From Caballeronia glebae (GTDB taxonomy: Bacteria > Pseudomonadota > Gammaproteobacteria > Burkholderiales > Burkholderiaceae): 56,990 nucleotides of DNA. The DNA lies in the NCBI RefSeq assembly GCF_001545035.1, contig NZ_FCOJ02000048.1, positions 1-56,990 on the forward strand, read 5' to 3'. This document shows positions 33,537-41,472 of the stretch, piece by piece. The position numbers and the translations under genes are program-made. The notes under the pieces are model-generated. The model was given only the letters and a program-made list of their open reading frames with translations. It was not told the DNA's origin and did not search any database. Numbering within the stretch: the stretch's first letter is position 1; the number at the start of each line of letters is the position of its first letter.

Positions 33537-34561
33537 CGCGGTCTCCGTAGCAGCATCCACAGGAACATCGGCACGCCGATCAGCGCCGTGACGACGCCCA
33601 CCGGCAATTGCGCGGGCGCGATCACCGTGCGCGCGACGAGATCGGCGGCCATCACCGCGAGGCCGCCGGCGAGCGCGGCGGCGGGCACGAGCATGCGCTG
33701 ATCGTTGCCGAACGCGAGGCGCAGCACATGCGGCACCACGAGCCCGACGAAGCCGATGGTTCCCGCCGTCGTCACCGCGGCCGCCGCCGCGATCGATGCC
33801 ACGAGATACACGCGCAGACGCAAGCGCTCGACCGGCACGCCGAGCGCACGCGCGCTCGTGTCGCCGCGCAAAAGCACGTTCAATTGCGGCGCGACGGGAA
33901 CGATGACGACGAGCGCGACGGCGAGCGCGATCAATGCGGCCCATGGCGCCGATGCACCGTTGAGATCGCCCGTCAGCCAGAAGATCATGCCGCGCAACCG
34001 GTTCTCGGGCGCGACGCTCAGAATCAGCGTGATCAACGCGCCCCAGCCCGACGCGATCACGACGCCCGTCAGCAAGAGCCTCGGCGACGCATCCTGTCCG
34101 CTGCGCCAGAGATCCTTGCGCGCGAGTCCGAGCACGAGAACGATCGATGCGAATGCGCCCGCACACGCCGCGATATCGACGCCCCACCACGGCAGCGACG
34201 CGAGCATCGCGGCAAGCGCGAAGGCCGCCGCGCCGCCCGATACGCCGAGCACGTAGGGTTCGGCAAGCGGATTGCGCAACAACACTTGCAGGAGCGCGCC
34301 CGCCAATGCGAGCAACGCGCCCGATGCGAAGCCCGCGAGCGCGCGCGGCAGACGCAAGGTGAGCACGATGTCATCGGCGATATCGGGCGTCGTGGCATGC
34401 GCGTGAAAGAGCGCGCCGATCGCCTTCGATACCGGCAACGCGACGCTGCCCATCGCGAGCGACGCGACGAGCACGGCGAGCGAGGCGAGCCCGAGCGCGA
34501 TCCAGATGGCGGTTGCGCGGCGCGCGTACATCGAGCGCGGAGATTCAGCCACGCGGCTCAC
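33533..34561 (-). CDS. btuC: Cobalamin ABC transporter permease BtuC, GTG start
   Basis: A 342-residue FecCD/BtuC-family permease with about ten hydrophobic helices. GSVALPVSKAIGAL near the N-terminus, RLPRALAGFASGALLALAGALLQ (shown in part: LRLPRALAGFASGAL), and GTIGFVGLVVPHVLR in the C-terminal half are family signatures. The GTG at 34561 overlaps the btuB stop (GTGA), consistent with translational coupling; an internal ATG at 34531 would cut the N-terminus. Confidence 0.92.
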   Translation of the reverse strand: MSRVAESPRSMYARRATAIWIALGLASLAVLVASLAMGSVALPVSKAIGALFHAHATTPDIADDIVLTLRLPRALAGFASGALLALAGALLQVLLRNPLAEPYVLGVSGGAAAFALAAMLASLPWWGVDIAACAGAFASIVLVLGLARKDLWRSGQDASPRLLLTGVVIASGWGALITLILSVAPENRLRGMIFWLTGDLNGASAPWAALIALAVALVVIVPVAPQLNVLLRGDTSARALGVPVERLRLRVYLVASIAAAAAVTTAGTIGFVGLVVPHVLRLAFGNDQRMLVPAAALAGGLAVMAADLVARTVIAPAQLPVGVVTALIGVPMFLWMLLRRPR

Positions 34562-36438
34562 GACGGATGCCAGCCCAAGGTGATGTAAGCGCCGCGCCGT
34601 GGCGTGTTGTACGAGTATGCGAGTTCATAGTCCTTGTCGAACAGGTTGTCGATGCGCGCCGTGACGTACCACGACTTCGCGATGTCGTAGCGCGCCGACA
34701 GATTCACGACGCCGTAGCCCGAGAGCGTCGAATCGTAATCGCTTCTCTGCCCGCTCACGATCCATTCGCCGCCGACGCGCCAGCGCCCGATCGTGCGATG
34801 CGCCGTCAACGTCGCGAAACGCCGCGCGCGCCGCGTGAGATCTTCGTGATTCGTTTCGTCGACGGGATTCTGGAACGTGACGCCCGCGCGCAGATCGGTG
34901 GCGCCGACGTGTCCCGCCCACGATCCTTCGACGCCCTGCACCTTCGCGCGCCCGACGTTCTGCGCGACATAGTAGAAACTGCCGTCGGACACATAGTCGA
35001 TCAAGTTCGAATAGCGCGTCTGAAAGAGCGTCACGCGCATCACGCCGAGCGCACTCGATGCGTACTGCAACGCCGTCTCGACCGAGTGACTGCGCTCCGG
35101 CTGAATCGACGGATTGCCGCTCAACGGATAGTAGAGATCGTCGAAACTCGGCGCGCGAAACGATGCCGAATAACTCGCGCTCGCTCTCCAGTGCGCATCG
35201 AAGTTGTACGCGTAGCCCAGATAGTAGCTGTTCGCGCCGCCGAAATCGGAATACTGATCGTGACGCAGATTCGCCTGCAACTCGTTCGCGCCGATGTGCC
35301 CCACGTAGCCCGCGAACACGGAATTCAGGTGACGATCGGGCGCGGCGAACTGATCGGAATCGAGCGTCTGATCGAGATGCTCGTAACCGAAAAGCAGCTT
35401 GTGCGCCTCGCTGATGCGCACATCGTTCTGCCACGTGTACTGCCGGTTCTCCGAATCGAAACGGCTCGTATAGACGCCGTTCTGCTCGATGTTCGCGCGG
35501 TCCTGCCCCTGCGCGATCGTGAAGTGCGTGGTCCAGGCGTCGGTGATCCTGCCGTTCGCGAACACCGAAGCCGAGCGCACGCGATCGTGCGATTCGTTGA
35601 TATCGGTCGGCTGGCCGTAGGCTTCGTCGAAACTGTTGATGCCGTTCGATTGCAGGAAGCGCACGCCCGCGTCCCACTTGTCGCCGAACTTGTGGCGCAA
35701 GGTCGCCGCGACGCTCTCGTTCAGATAGCCGTTCGCGTTCGGATTCACGCCGGGCGCGATCGCTGGATCGATCGACGAGAAACCGTCGGTCTTCTCGCGC
35801 GAGACGTTCACGCTGAAGGTCGTGCGGCCGTCCTTGTCGAGCGCGCCGTTCACGCCGGCCGATTGCCGCTGCGTGTGATAGCTGCCGTACTCCGCCTCGA
35901 AGGCGAAACGCGGCGGATGCGGCTCGCCTTCCTTCGTGAATATCTGCACGACGCCGCCGATCGCATTCGAGCCGTACAGCGCCGACACATTGCCGTTCAC
36001 GACTTCGACGCGCCCGATCTGATCGAGCATCAGTTGCGATAACTGCGCCGCGCCGAGCGACGCCGAATCGACGCGCACGCCATCGATCAGCACGAGCGAT
36101 TGCGACGATGCCGCGCCGCGTATGAAAAGCCCCGAGTTCGAGCCCGGCCCGCCGTTGCGCGTGACCTGCACGCCGGGCGCGAGCGCGACGAGGCCGAGCG
36201 CGTCGTTTGCGTTGGAGTCGGCGATGTCCTGCTCGTCGAAGACCGAGGTCTGCGGAATAGATTCGGCAAGCGGTTGCGGCGCACGCGTCGACGTGACGAC
36301 GACGGGGGCAAGCGTTTGCGCGGTGTCGTCGGCGGCGTATGCGGTGCTCGCGAGCGGCAAGACGCCGATGGCGGCAATGAGCGCGCCATGACAATGACGA
36401 GCGAGACCGCTTTTGAGCGCGGCCAGTGGCAATACCAT
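34558..36438 (-). CDS. btuB: TonB-dependent vitamin B12 receptor BtuB
   Basis: A 626-residue outer-membrane receptor that binds cobalamin and passes it through with energy from TonB. A long signal region ends near residue 36 (LASTAYA). The TonB-box-like LAPVVVTSTRAP precedes the plug domain (ALAPGVQVTRNGGPGSNSG, then SALYGSNAIGGVVQI), and the 22-strand barrel follows with NLFDKDYELAYSYNTPRRG near the end. The last residue is Ser (GWHPS), not the usual aromatic. First gene of the leftward operon, under a cobalamin riboswitch. Confidence 0.93.
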   Translation of the reverse strand: MVLPLAALKSGLARHCHGALIAAIGVLPLASTAYAADDTAQTLAPVVVTSTRAPQPLAESIPQTSVFDEQDIADSNANDALGLVALAPGVQVTRNGGPGSNSGLFIRGAASSQSLVLIDGVRVDSASLGAAQLSQLMLDQIGRVEVVNGNVSALYGSNAIGGVVQIFTKEGEPHPPRFAFEAEYGSYHTQRQSAGVNGALDKDGRTTFSVNVSREKTDGFSSIDPAIAPGVNPNANGYLNESVAATLRHKFGDKWDAGVRFLQSNGINSFDEAYGQPTDINESHDRVRSASVFANGRITDAWTTHFTIAQGQDRANIEQNGVYTSRFDSENRQYTWQNDVRISEAHKLLFGYEHLDQTLDSDQFAAPDRHLNSVFAGYVGHIGANELQANLRHDQYSDFGGANSYYLGYAYNFDAHWRASASYSASFRAPSFDDLYYPLSGNPSIQPERSHSVETALQYASSALGVMRVTLFQTRYSNLIDYVSDGSFYYVAQNVGRAKVQGVEGSWAGHVGATDLRAGVTFQNPVDETNHEDLTRRARRFATLTAHRTIGRWRVGGEWIVSGQRSDYDSTLSGYGVVNLSARYDIAKSWYVTARIDNLFDKDYELAYSYNTPRRGAYITLGWHPS

Positions 36439-36534
36439 GAGTGAAGTGTCCGTTTCGCGTGAGCGCGACCCCGCTCCCCGCGAGGACGATGCGCGACGAA
36501 CGCAAAGCGCGACGAGCGCCGATGCGTCGAACTT

Positions 36535-36775
36535 CGGCCGGTATCCGGGCTGGCGACGAATCGTCTCGCCTTCCCGCGCATCGCGCGCAGTGGCATCGAC
36601 ACGTTTCTTGCAGTCGCGTCCGTGCGATGAAATTCGACACGTCCGCGCAGCAAAAACGCGCATGAGACGACTTGCAACTTGCGTTGCGGTCGCTTACCGT
36701 TGCGGGGGCAGCACAGGTTGGCTCGTCCCCGGTTGTTCCCGGAAGGACTTCGGAGACTTCGCTCCCTGTTTCCCG
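36535..36775 (-). promoter_or_regulatory. Cobalamin (AdoCbl) riboswitch upstream of btuB
   Basis: On the minus strand the core elements appear in order: AAACAGGGAGCGAAG at the 5' side, CTGTGCTGCCCCCGCAACGG (the loop with the conserved CCCCCGCAAC), ATGCCACTG with GGGAAGGCG, and the B12 box GCCAGCCCGGATACCGGCC (36535-36553). This is the standard order of the cobalamin riboswitch. About 95 bases lie between the B12 box and the btuB ATG, and the ATG lacks an obvious Shine-Dalgarno sequence. Binding of adenosylcobalamin is expected to lower btuB operon expression. Exact ends are approximate. Confidence 0.93.
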
Positions 36776-36824
36776 TTTGACTGCATCCACGAGATTCGCG
36801 GATGCGAGCACCAAAAGTGCGGCA

Positions 36825-36853
36825 AGTGTAGGAGCGCGGGTTGGGGTCGTCAA
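36825..36853 (-). promoter_or_regulatory. Sigma-70 promoter of the btuB-cob operon
   Basis: On the minus strand TTGACG (36853-36848), 17 bp, then TACACT (36830-36825). This is the best-formed promoter in the window and lies just upstream of the riboswitch. Confidence 0.8.
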
Positions 36854-36987
36854 GGACAGGTCGCCAAGCGGCGCGGGCGGATTGACGCGGCGTATGACGA
36901 ATCGAACGAGAATCGGCTGACCTGTCTACACGAGCGACGAGCATTGTGCTGCGCTCGCGTTTTCTGCACACGAATGCATGGCGACAC

Positions 36988-37012
36988 GCGCTTGATTCTC
37001 TGAATTAAGCGC
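36988..37012. repeat. Inverted repeat in the btuB / zapB-like intergenic region
   Basis: GCGCTTGATTC (36988-36998) and GAATTAAGCGC (37002-37012) form an 11-bp inverted repeat with one G-T mismatch. It lies about 60 bases upstream of the TAAAAT box of the zapB-like gene and could be an operator. Confidence 0.5.
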
Positions 37013-37030
37013 GAGATCGCGTGTTGTTAC

Positions 37031-37045
37031 GTCTCGAAACGAGAC
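37031..37045. repeat. Perfect inverted repeat upstream of the zapB-like promoter
   Basis: GTCTCG (37031-37036), AAA, CGAGAC (37040-37045), located 29 bases upstream of the TAAAAT element. Possible operator. Confidence 0.45.
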
Positions 37046-37073
37046 AATTATCGGAAGCTCCGTTGAACCGCGC

Positions 37074-37079
37074 TAAAAT
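37074..37079 (+). promoter_or_regulatory. Candidate -10 box of the zapB-like/zapA operon
   Basis: TAAAAT in CGCTAAAATGCG, 25 bases before the first ATG. No convincing -35 box. Confidence 0.5.
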
Positions 37080-37104
37080 GCGAGGTCTTTAGAGGACGCA
37101 GCAC

Positions 37105-37479
37105 ATGCTCAACGAACTCGAATCACTGTCAGGAAATATTGGCCGGCTGATCCAGATCAGCGAGCGCCACAAGCAGGCGCATCAGGCCCTGCACGAACAA
37201 CTCGAACAACTGCGCGCCGATTATGCGAACGTGCAGGCCGAGCTCACGCAAGTGCGCGAAGAGCGCGACACGCTGCAGTCCGAACGCGATTCGCTCTCCG
37301 CGAAAATCGACGACGCGCAAGTTCGCCTGAACGCGATTCTGGAAAAGCTGCCGCGCGGGAAATCCGCGCAACATGCCGAGGCCGACAATCAACTCGATCT
37401 CCTCGAAGCCGATTCCCGCGAAGTACAAGTGCATGAAGCGGAATTGCACGGCGAGCATCATCAGGGAGAGAAGGCATGA
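37105..37479 (+). CDS. Coiled-coil protein encoded with ZapA (ZapB-like)
   Basis: A 124-residue cytoplasmic protein. Residues about 5-85 form one long heptad-rich coiled coil (ISERHKQAHQALHEQLEQL, then VQAELTQVREERDTLQSE), followed by a short conserved ILEKLPRG and an acidic, His-rich tail. Its ATGA overlap with zapA and its ZapB-like architecture suggest a FtsZ-ring accessory role, but the identity with ZapB is by form and context only. AGAGGA lies 9 bases before the ATG. Confidence 0.75.
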   Translation: MLNELESLSGNIGRLIQISERHKQAHQALHEQLEQLRADYANVQAELTQVREERDTLQSERDSLSAKIDDAQVRLNAILEKLPRGKSAQHAEADNQLDLLEADSREVQVHEAELHGEHHQGEKA

Positions 37480-37790
37480 CGACCACGCAGATCGAAGTAT
37501 CCATTCTCGGGCAGCCGTATCGTCTCGCGTGCTCGCCGGAAACGGAAGGCGCATTGCGCGAAGCCGTCGCGCGCGTCGACGCCGAAATGAACAAGGTGCG
37601 CAATGCAAGCAACGTGCGCGGCACCGATCGCATCGCGGTAATGGCGGCGCTTTCGCTGGCGTCGGAATTGCTTAAATTGCAGGACAGCGTGCGTCACGGC
37701 GAGGCCTTCCCCGCCGAAGAAATCCGCCGCACGATGCACTCGATGAACGAACATTTGGGCGCTGTCATTGCGCAATACGAAGCGCAATGA
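37476..37790 (+). CDS. zapA: Cell division protein ZapA
   Basis: A 104-residue protein that bundles FtsZ filaments at the division ring. The N-terminal globular part (IEVSILGQPYRLACSPE) and the long C-terminal helix (DRIAVMAALSLASELLKLQ) match ZapA. The ATG overlaps the previous stop by four bases. 6S RNA follows 94 bases downstream, a gene order known in many proteobacteria. Confidence 0.94.
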   Translation: MTTTQIEVSILGQPYRLACSPETEGALREAVARVDAEMNKVRNASNVRGTDRIAVMAALSLASELLKLQDSVRHGEAFPAEEIRRTMHSMNEHLGAVIAQYEAQ

Positions 37791-37852
37791 GGCGTCTGCG
37801 CGCCGAGTCAATCAGCGCGCAATGTCAATCGAAAAAAGAAACCGCCGCAGGG

Positions 37853-37881
37853 CTGCACAAGGCAAACGATTGGTGTAGAGT
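37853..37881 (+). promoter_or_regulatory. Candidate promoter of 6S RNA
   Basis: CTGCAC (37853-37858), 17 bp, TAGAGT (37876-37881), placing the transcript start a few bases later at the 6S 5' end. Confidence 0.5.
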
Positions 37882-37884
37882 GAC

Positions 37885-38064
37885 GGTTCCCTGCCTGGTA
37901 CGCCAAGGTCATATATTCCTTGAACCAATGCTACATTGGCATGGTTGTGGAACATTGCAGCATGGGCGCGCGCGTCGCTAGTCCGATGTACCCGAAGTGC
38001 TGCTTACTGCGACCAATCTTGAACCCAGGTTCAGGATGCCGGCCTAGCGGCTGAGGCGGGGACC
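37885..38064 (+). ncRNA. ssrS: 6S RNA
   Basis: 6S RNA binds sigma-70 RNA polymerase and lowers housekeeping transcription in stationary phase. The 5' GGTTCCCTGCCT pairs with the 3' AGGCGGGGACC to close the molecule. TTGAACCA and GAACCCAGGTTCAGGATG and the tail GCCGGCCTAGCGGCTGAGG fit the betaproteobacterial 6S pattern. The position directly after zapA supports it. About 180 bases; both ends are approximate by a few bases. Confidence 0.88.
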
Positions 38065-38072
38065 CATTCAAG

Positions 38073-38102
38073 AAACGGCATCGGTTTTACCGATGCCGTT
38101 TT
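38073..38102 (+). terminator. Intrinsic terminator after 6S RNA
   Basis: 13-bp perfect stem AAACGGCATCGGT (38073-38085) with ACCGATGCCGTTT (38089-38101), loop TTT, and a TTTT tail. Confidence 0.88.
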
Positions 38103-38164
38103 CGTTTGTGGGCCCTATCTGCGTCATTCATTCCGCATCGTCTATTTCCGCACAGCGAACCATC

Positions 38165-38623
38165 ATGCGCTACTGGCTGATGAAGTCCGAACCCGACGAA
38201 GCGAGCATCGATCATCTCGCGCACGCGCCGAAGAAAACCTTGCCGTGGACCGGCGTGCGCAACTATCAGGCGCGCAACTTCATGCGCGATCAGATGCAGA
38301 TCGGCGACGGCGTGCTCTTCTATCATTCGAGCTGCCCGGAACCGGGCATCGCGGGCATCGCGAAGGTGTGCTCGACGGCATATCCCGATCCCACGCAATT
38401 CGATCCGAAGAGCGATTACTACGATCCGAAATCGACGCAGGAAACGCCGCGCTGGATGCTCGTCGACGTGAAGTTCGTAAAGAAAACGCCGCTCGTTGCG
38501 CTCGCCGCATTGCGCGAGCACACGGAGCTCGCGGACATGCAGGTGCTCGCGCGCGGCAATCGGCTCTCGATCACGCCCGTGACCGAAGCGCAGTGGCGAT
38601 TTATTACCGAGCACCTCGTCTAA
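38165..38623 (+). CDS. EVE-domain protein
   Basis: A 152-residue protein made of a single EVE domain, a PUA-like fold thought to bind modified bases in nucleic acid. The start MRYWLMKSEPDE, then WTGVRNYQARNFMRDQM, GVLFYHSSCPEPGIAGIAKV and WMLVDVKFV are all typical. No partner nuclease or helicase lies next to it, so a restriction role is not indicated. The ATG at 38165 is the family start. It lies 62 bases after the 6S terminator. Confidence 0.92.
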   Translation: MRYWLMKSEPDEASIDHLAHAPKKTLPWTGVRNYQARNFMRDQMQIGDGVLFYHSSCPEPGIAGIAKVCSTAYPDPTQFDPKSDYYDPKSTQETPRWMLVDVKFVKKTPLVALAALREHTELADMQVLARGNRLSITPVTEAQWRFITEHLV

Positions 38624-38692
38624 CACGGAACTTACGACTTCAAGACGGCGACTAAATCCCGTCGCAAGTACGCGATGACTTGGAGTCCTTCG

Positions 38693-39424
38693 ATGATCAA
38701 TAAGAAAACCGCCGCCGCCCTCGCCCTGCTCGCAATGTCGGGCACCGCGCTTACGTTGTCGCAAACCGCCGCTGCGCAAACGGTGGTTACGCAGCCGCAG
38801 CCCTCGGGCGTGCTCTCGCTCTCGGCACAGGCAAGCGCGCAAGTGCAGCAGGATGTCGTCGACATCACGCTCTTCTACGAACAGGAAGCGGCCGATCCCT
38901 CGTCGCTCACCAGCACGCTCAATCAGCGCGCCGAAGCCGCATTGCGCGAAGCGAAAGGCGTCGAGGGCGTGACCGCGAAGAGCGGCTCGTTCACGGTGTA
39001 TCCGTCGACGGATCGCGACGGCAAGATTTCCGCATGGCGCGGCCGCACGGAAGTCGTGCTCGAATCGCACGACTTCGCGGCGGCGTCGAAGCTCGCGGGC
39101 AAGATGAGTTCATCGATGCAAGTGGGCAGCGTCACGTTCTCGCTGTCGCCTGAAGCGCAGCGCGCGGCCGAGCAGAAGCTCGTCTCGCAAGCCATCGATT
39201 CGTTCCGCAAGCAGGCGCAAAACGCCGCGCAAGGCTTCGGCTACAGCAACTTCACGATTCGGGAAGTGAACGTCGGGCGTAGCGGCGCGCAACCGCGTCC
39301 CGTCATGATGATGCAAGCGCGCGCGATGAGCGCCGATGCGAAGATGGCCCCGCCCATCGCGATGGAAGCCGGCACGACGACCGTGACCGTCGACGTATCG
39401 GGTTCCGTGCAAATGGGGCGTTAA
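38693..39424 (+). CDS. SIMPL-domain (DUF541) exported protein
   Basis: A 243-residue protein with a signal peptide (about residues 1-29, ending TAAAQ) and a SIMPL/DUF541 domain: VLSLSAQASAQVQQDVVDITLFYEQEA-type start (SLSAQASAQVQQDVV), then long alternating strands and helices, and a C-terminal VTVDVSGSVQM strand. Family members are periplasmic; their molecular role is poorly defined. The ATG at 38693 has GGAG 7 bases upstream. Confidence 0.88.
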   Translation: MINKKTAAALALLAMSGTALTLSQTAAAQTVVTQPQPSGVLSLSAQASAQVQQDVVDITLFYEQEAADPSSLTSTLNQRAEAALREAKGVEGVTAKSGSFTVYPSTDRDGKISAWRGRTEVVLESHDFAAASKLAGKMSSSMQVGSVTFSLSPEAQRAAEQKLVSQAIDSFRKQAQNAAQGFGYSNFTIREVNVGRSGAQPRPVMMMQARAMSADAKMAPPIAMEAGTTTVTVDVSGSVQMGR

Positions 39425-39435
39425 GCGCTTCTCAC

Positions 39436-39459
39436 GCGGGGCGGCGCTCGACGCCCCGC
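39436..39459. terminator. Hairpin between the convergent SIMPL and lgt genes
   Basis: GCGGGGCG (39436-39443) pairs with CGCCCCGC (39452-39459), 8-nt loop. T tails are weak, so it is a moderate bidirectional terminator candidate. Confidence 0.5.
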
Positions 39460-39466
39460 TCCTTCC

Positions 39467-40369
39467 TCAAGCCTTCGCGGATTCCGGCGGCAGGCGCAGA
39501 TTGCGCTTGTACGCCCATACCATCATCAGCACGCCTGCGACGATCATCGGCAGCGAAAGCCATTGGCCCATCGAGAGGCCGAACGCGAGCAAGCCGAGAT
39601 AATCGTCCGGCTCACGCGCGAATTCCACCGTGAAGCGCGCCAGTCCGTACCCGATCAGGAACAGCGCGGAAATGGCGCCGACCGGACGTTGCTTGCGCGA
39701 GAAGGTCCAGATCACGATGAACAGCACGAGCCCTTCCAGCGCGATCTCGTACAACTGCGACGGATGCCGCGGCAACATGTGATACCGCTGGAAGATTTCC
39801 GTGAGATGGTATTGCGCGTCGAGTTGCGGATTCTTCGAGAGCCAGATCGCGTCGTCGTTCGTCGAGCTCTGGAAGAGCATCGCCCACGGCGCGTTGGGGT
39901 CCGTCACGCGGCCCCAAAGTTCACCGTTGATGAAGTTGCCGAGACGCCCCGCCGCGAGGCCGAGCGGCACCATCGGCGCGACGAAATCGGTCACTTGCAG
40001 CCACGTGCGCTTGCGGTGAAACGCGAACAGCACCATCGCCAGCGTCACGCCGAGAAAGCCGCCGTGAAACGACATCCCGCCTTCCCAGACCTTGAAGATA
40101 TCGAGCGGATGCGCGACGTAGTAACTCGCCTTGTAGAACAGCACGTAACCAAGGCGCCCGCCGAGAATCGTGCCGAGCACGCCGTAGAACAGCATGTCGT
40201 CGATGTCCTTCACGCTCCAGCCTTGCGCGGCCACGTAAGGCAAGCGCAGACGCAGCCTGCCGATGACGATGGCGGACACGAACGCGACCAGATACATGAG
40301 GCCGTACCAGCGCACGGCGAGCGGTCCGAGATGAATCGCGATGGGATCGAAATTGGGATGTATGAGCAT
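39467..40369 (-). CDS. lgt: Prolipoprotein diacylglyceryl transferase
   Basis: An inner-membrane enzyme that moves diacylglycerol from phosphatidylglycerol onto the lipobox cysteine of prolipoproteins; the window itself encodes two such substrates. The 300 residues have seven hydrophobic segments, the N-terminal LAVRWYGLMYLVAF, HGGFLGVTLAM, and the signature GRLGNFINGELWGR with the essential arginine and asparagine. The ATG at 40369 gives the usual N-terminus; the ribosome site is weak. Confidence 0.96.
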   Translation of the reverse strand: MLIHPNFDPIAIHLGPLAVRWYGLMYLVAFVSAIVIGRLRLRLPYVAAQGWSVKDIDDMLFYGVLGTILGGRLGYVLFYKASYYVAHPLDIFKVWEGGMSFHGGFLGVTLAMVLFAFHRKRTWLQVTDFVAPMVPLGLAAGRLGNFINGELWGRVTDPNAPWAMLFQSSTNDDAIWLSKNPQLDAQYHLTEIFQRYHMLPRHPSQLYEIALEGLVLFIVIWTFSRKQRPVGAISALFLIGYGLARFTVEFAREPDDYLGLLAFGLSMGQWLSLPMIVAGVLMMVWAYKRNLRLPPESAKA

Positions 40370-40405
40370 TCTGATGTGGGAGCTTGAGCGAACTACAAGG
40401 GCGAA

Positions 40406-41365
40406 TCATACAGAATTGGCGTTTTCAGCCCGCGAACGGACGATTTCGATGAATCCGGCGAGCACCGGGCTCACTTCCGCCGCGCGCCACACGAGGCCGG
40501 TTTCGACGAGCGCGCCCGACCCGTTCAGCGGGCGCAGAGGCCGATACACGACGCCCGTGCGCCGCAGATGACGCAGCGAGTGCGGCACGAGCGCGACACC
40601 CATGCCCGCGGACACGAGGCTCACGATGGTCTGCATCTGGATCGCCTCCTGGCCGATGCGCGGCGTGAGACCGGCCGCGCCGTAACAGCCCATGATGATG
40701 TCGTGCAGACCGGGCGCGAGACGCCTTGGGAAGACGACGAGCGGCGCGCTCGCGAGATCGTGCAGATCGACGGGCGTATCGGCCCATTCGTCGGCGCCTT
40801 GGCCCAGTTCGTGCGCGGCATCGGCGGACATGGCGATGACAAGCGGCTCGCGCGCGACGGCCACATAGGACAGCGCGCTCGCGTAACGCGGCGGCAGCGG
40901 CGGGATCACGAGGCCCGCATCGACCCGCCCGGCGACGAGCTCGTCGATCTGCACGTCGCTGGTCGCTTCGGTCAGTTGCAGACGCACGCCGGGATAGCGC
41001 GCGGCGAAATCGCGCAGGAGCGCCGGCAACAGGCCGTAATCGGCCGTGGACACGAACGCGAGCGAAAGCACGCCCGCCTCGCCGCGCGCGAGCGACTGCG
41101 CGAGCGGACGCAGCGCATCGGCGGAAGCGAGCAGACGGCGCACTTCCGGCAACAGATCCTTGCCGACGGGCGTGAGCTCCACGGTCCGTTTCGTGCGCAC
41201 GAAGAGCGCGACGCCGAGCGCCTCTTCCAGCGCGCGGATCGCCTGGGAAAGCGGCGGCTGCGTCATCGCGAGACGCGCGGCGGCGTGGCCGAAGTGCATC
41301 TCTTCGGCCACCGTCACGAAGTAGCGCAGGAGACGCAGCTCGATGGGCGGATTTCTTTGCTCCAT
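40406..41365 (-). CDS. LysR-family transcriptional regulator
   Basis: A 319-residue LysR regulator. The helix-turn-helix is at about residues 10-70 (YFVTVAEEMHFGHAAARLAMTQPPLSQAIRALEE), written here in parts: HFGHAAARLAMTQPPLSQAI. The rest is the periplasmic-binding-like effector domain. The HFGHAAARL form resembles regulators of the BenM/CatM/CbbR side of the family, but no effector can be named. It is divergent from ilvD over 107 AT-rich bases, so it may regulate itself and possibly ilvD. Confidence 0.9.
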   Translation of the reverse strand: MEQRNPPIELRLLRYFVTVAEEMHFGHAAARLAMTQPPLSQAIRALEEALGVALFVRTKRTVELTPVGKDLLPEVRRLLASADALRPLAQSLARGEAGVLSLAFVSTADYGLLPALLRDFAARYPGVRLQLTEATSDVQIDELVAGRVDAGLVIPPLPPRYASALSYVAVAREPLVIAMSADAAHELGQGADEWADTPVDLHDLASAPLVVFPRRLAPGLHDIIMGCYGAAGLTPRIGQEAIQMQTIVSLVSAGMGVALVPHSLRHLRRTGVVYRPLRPLNGSGALVETGLVWRAAEVSPVLAGFIEIVRSRAENANSV

Positions 41366-41374
41366 TGATATGTT

Positions 41375-41402
41375 TTGCGACCTAATAAGCCCTGAATAAT
41401 AT
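41375..41402 (+). promoter_or_regulatory. Candidate ilvD promoter
   Basis: TTGCGA (41375-41380), 16 bp, TAATAT (41397-41402), within an AT-rich stretch that also holds the palindrome AATATATT. A LysR-type site probably overlaps it. Confidence 0.5.
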
Positions 41403-41472
41403 ATTGGACAGACACATAGCGGGGTTGCATTCTTGCTGCACCAGACCAAAAACATCCCCTCAGGAGCACACC

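Noticed and set aside
32749..34190. Long N-terminal extensions of CobT and BtuD on the minus strand
   Set aside because: Open frames continue upstream only as shadows of btuD and btuC. Ribosome site AAAGGAA (cobT) and the ATGA overlap (btuD) fix the real starts.
36087..36971. Possible 294-codon minus-strand gene over the btuB leader
   Set aside because: It covers the promoter, the cobalamin riboswitch and the btuB signal sequence in another frame; the RNA elements explain this region.
38165..38623. EVE-domain protein as part of a modification-dependent defence system
   Set aside because: It stands alone beside 6S RNA and housekeeping genes, with no McrB-like GTPase, nuclease or helicase nearby.
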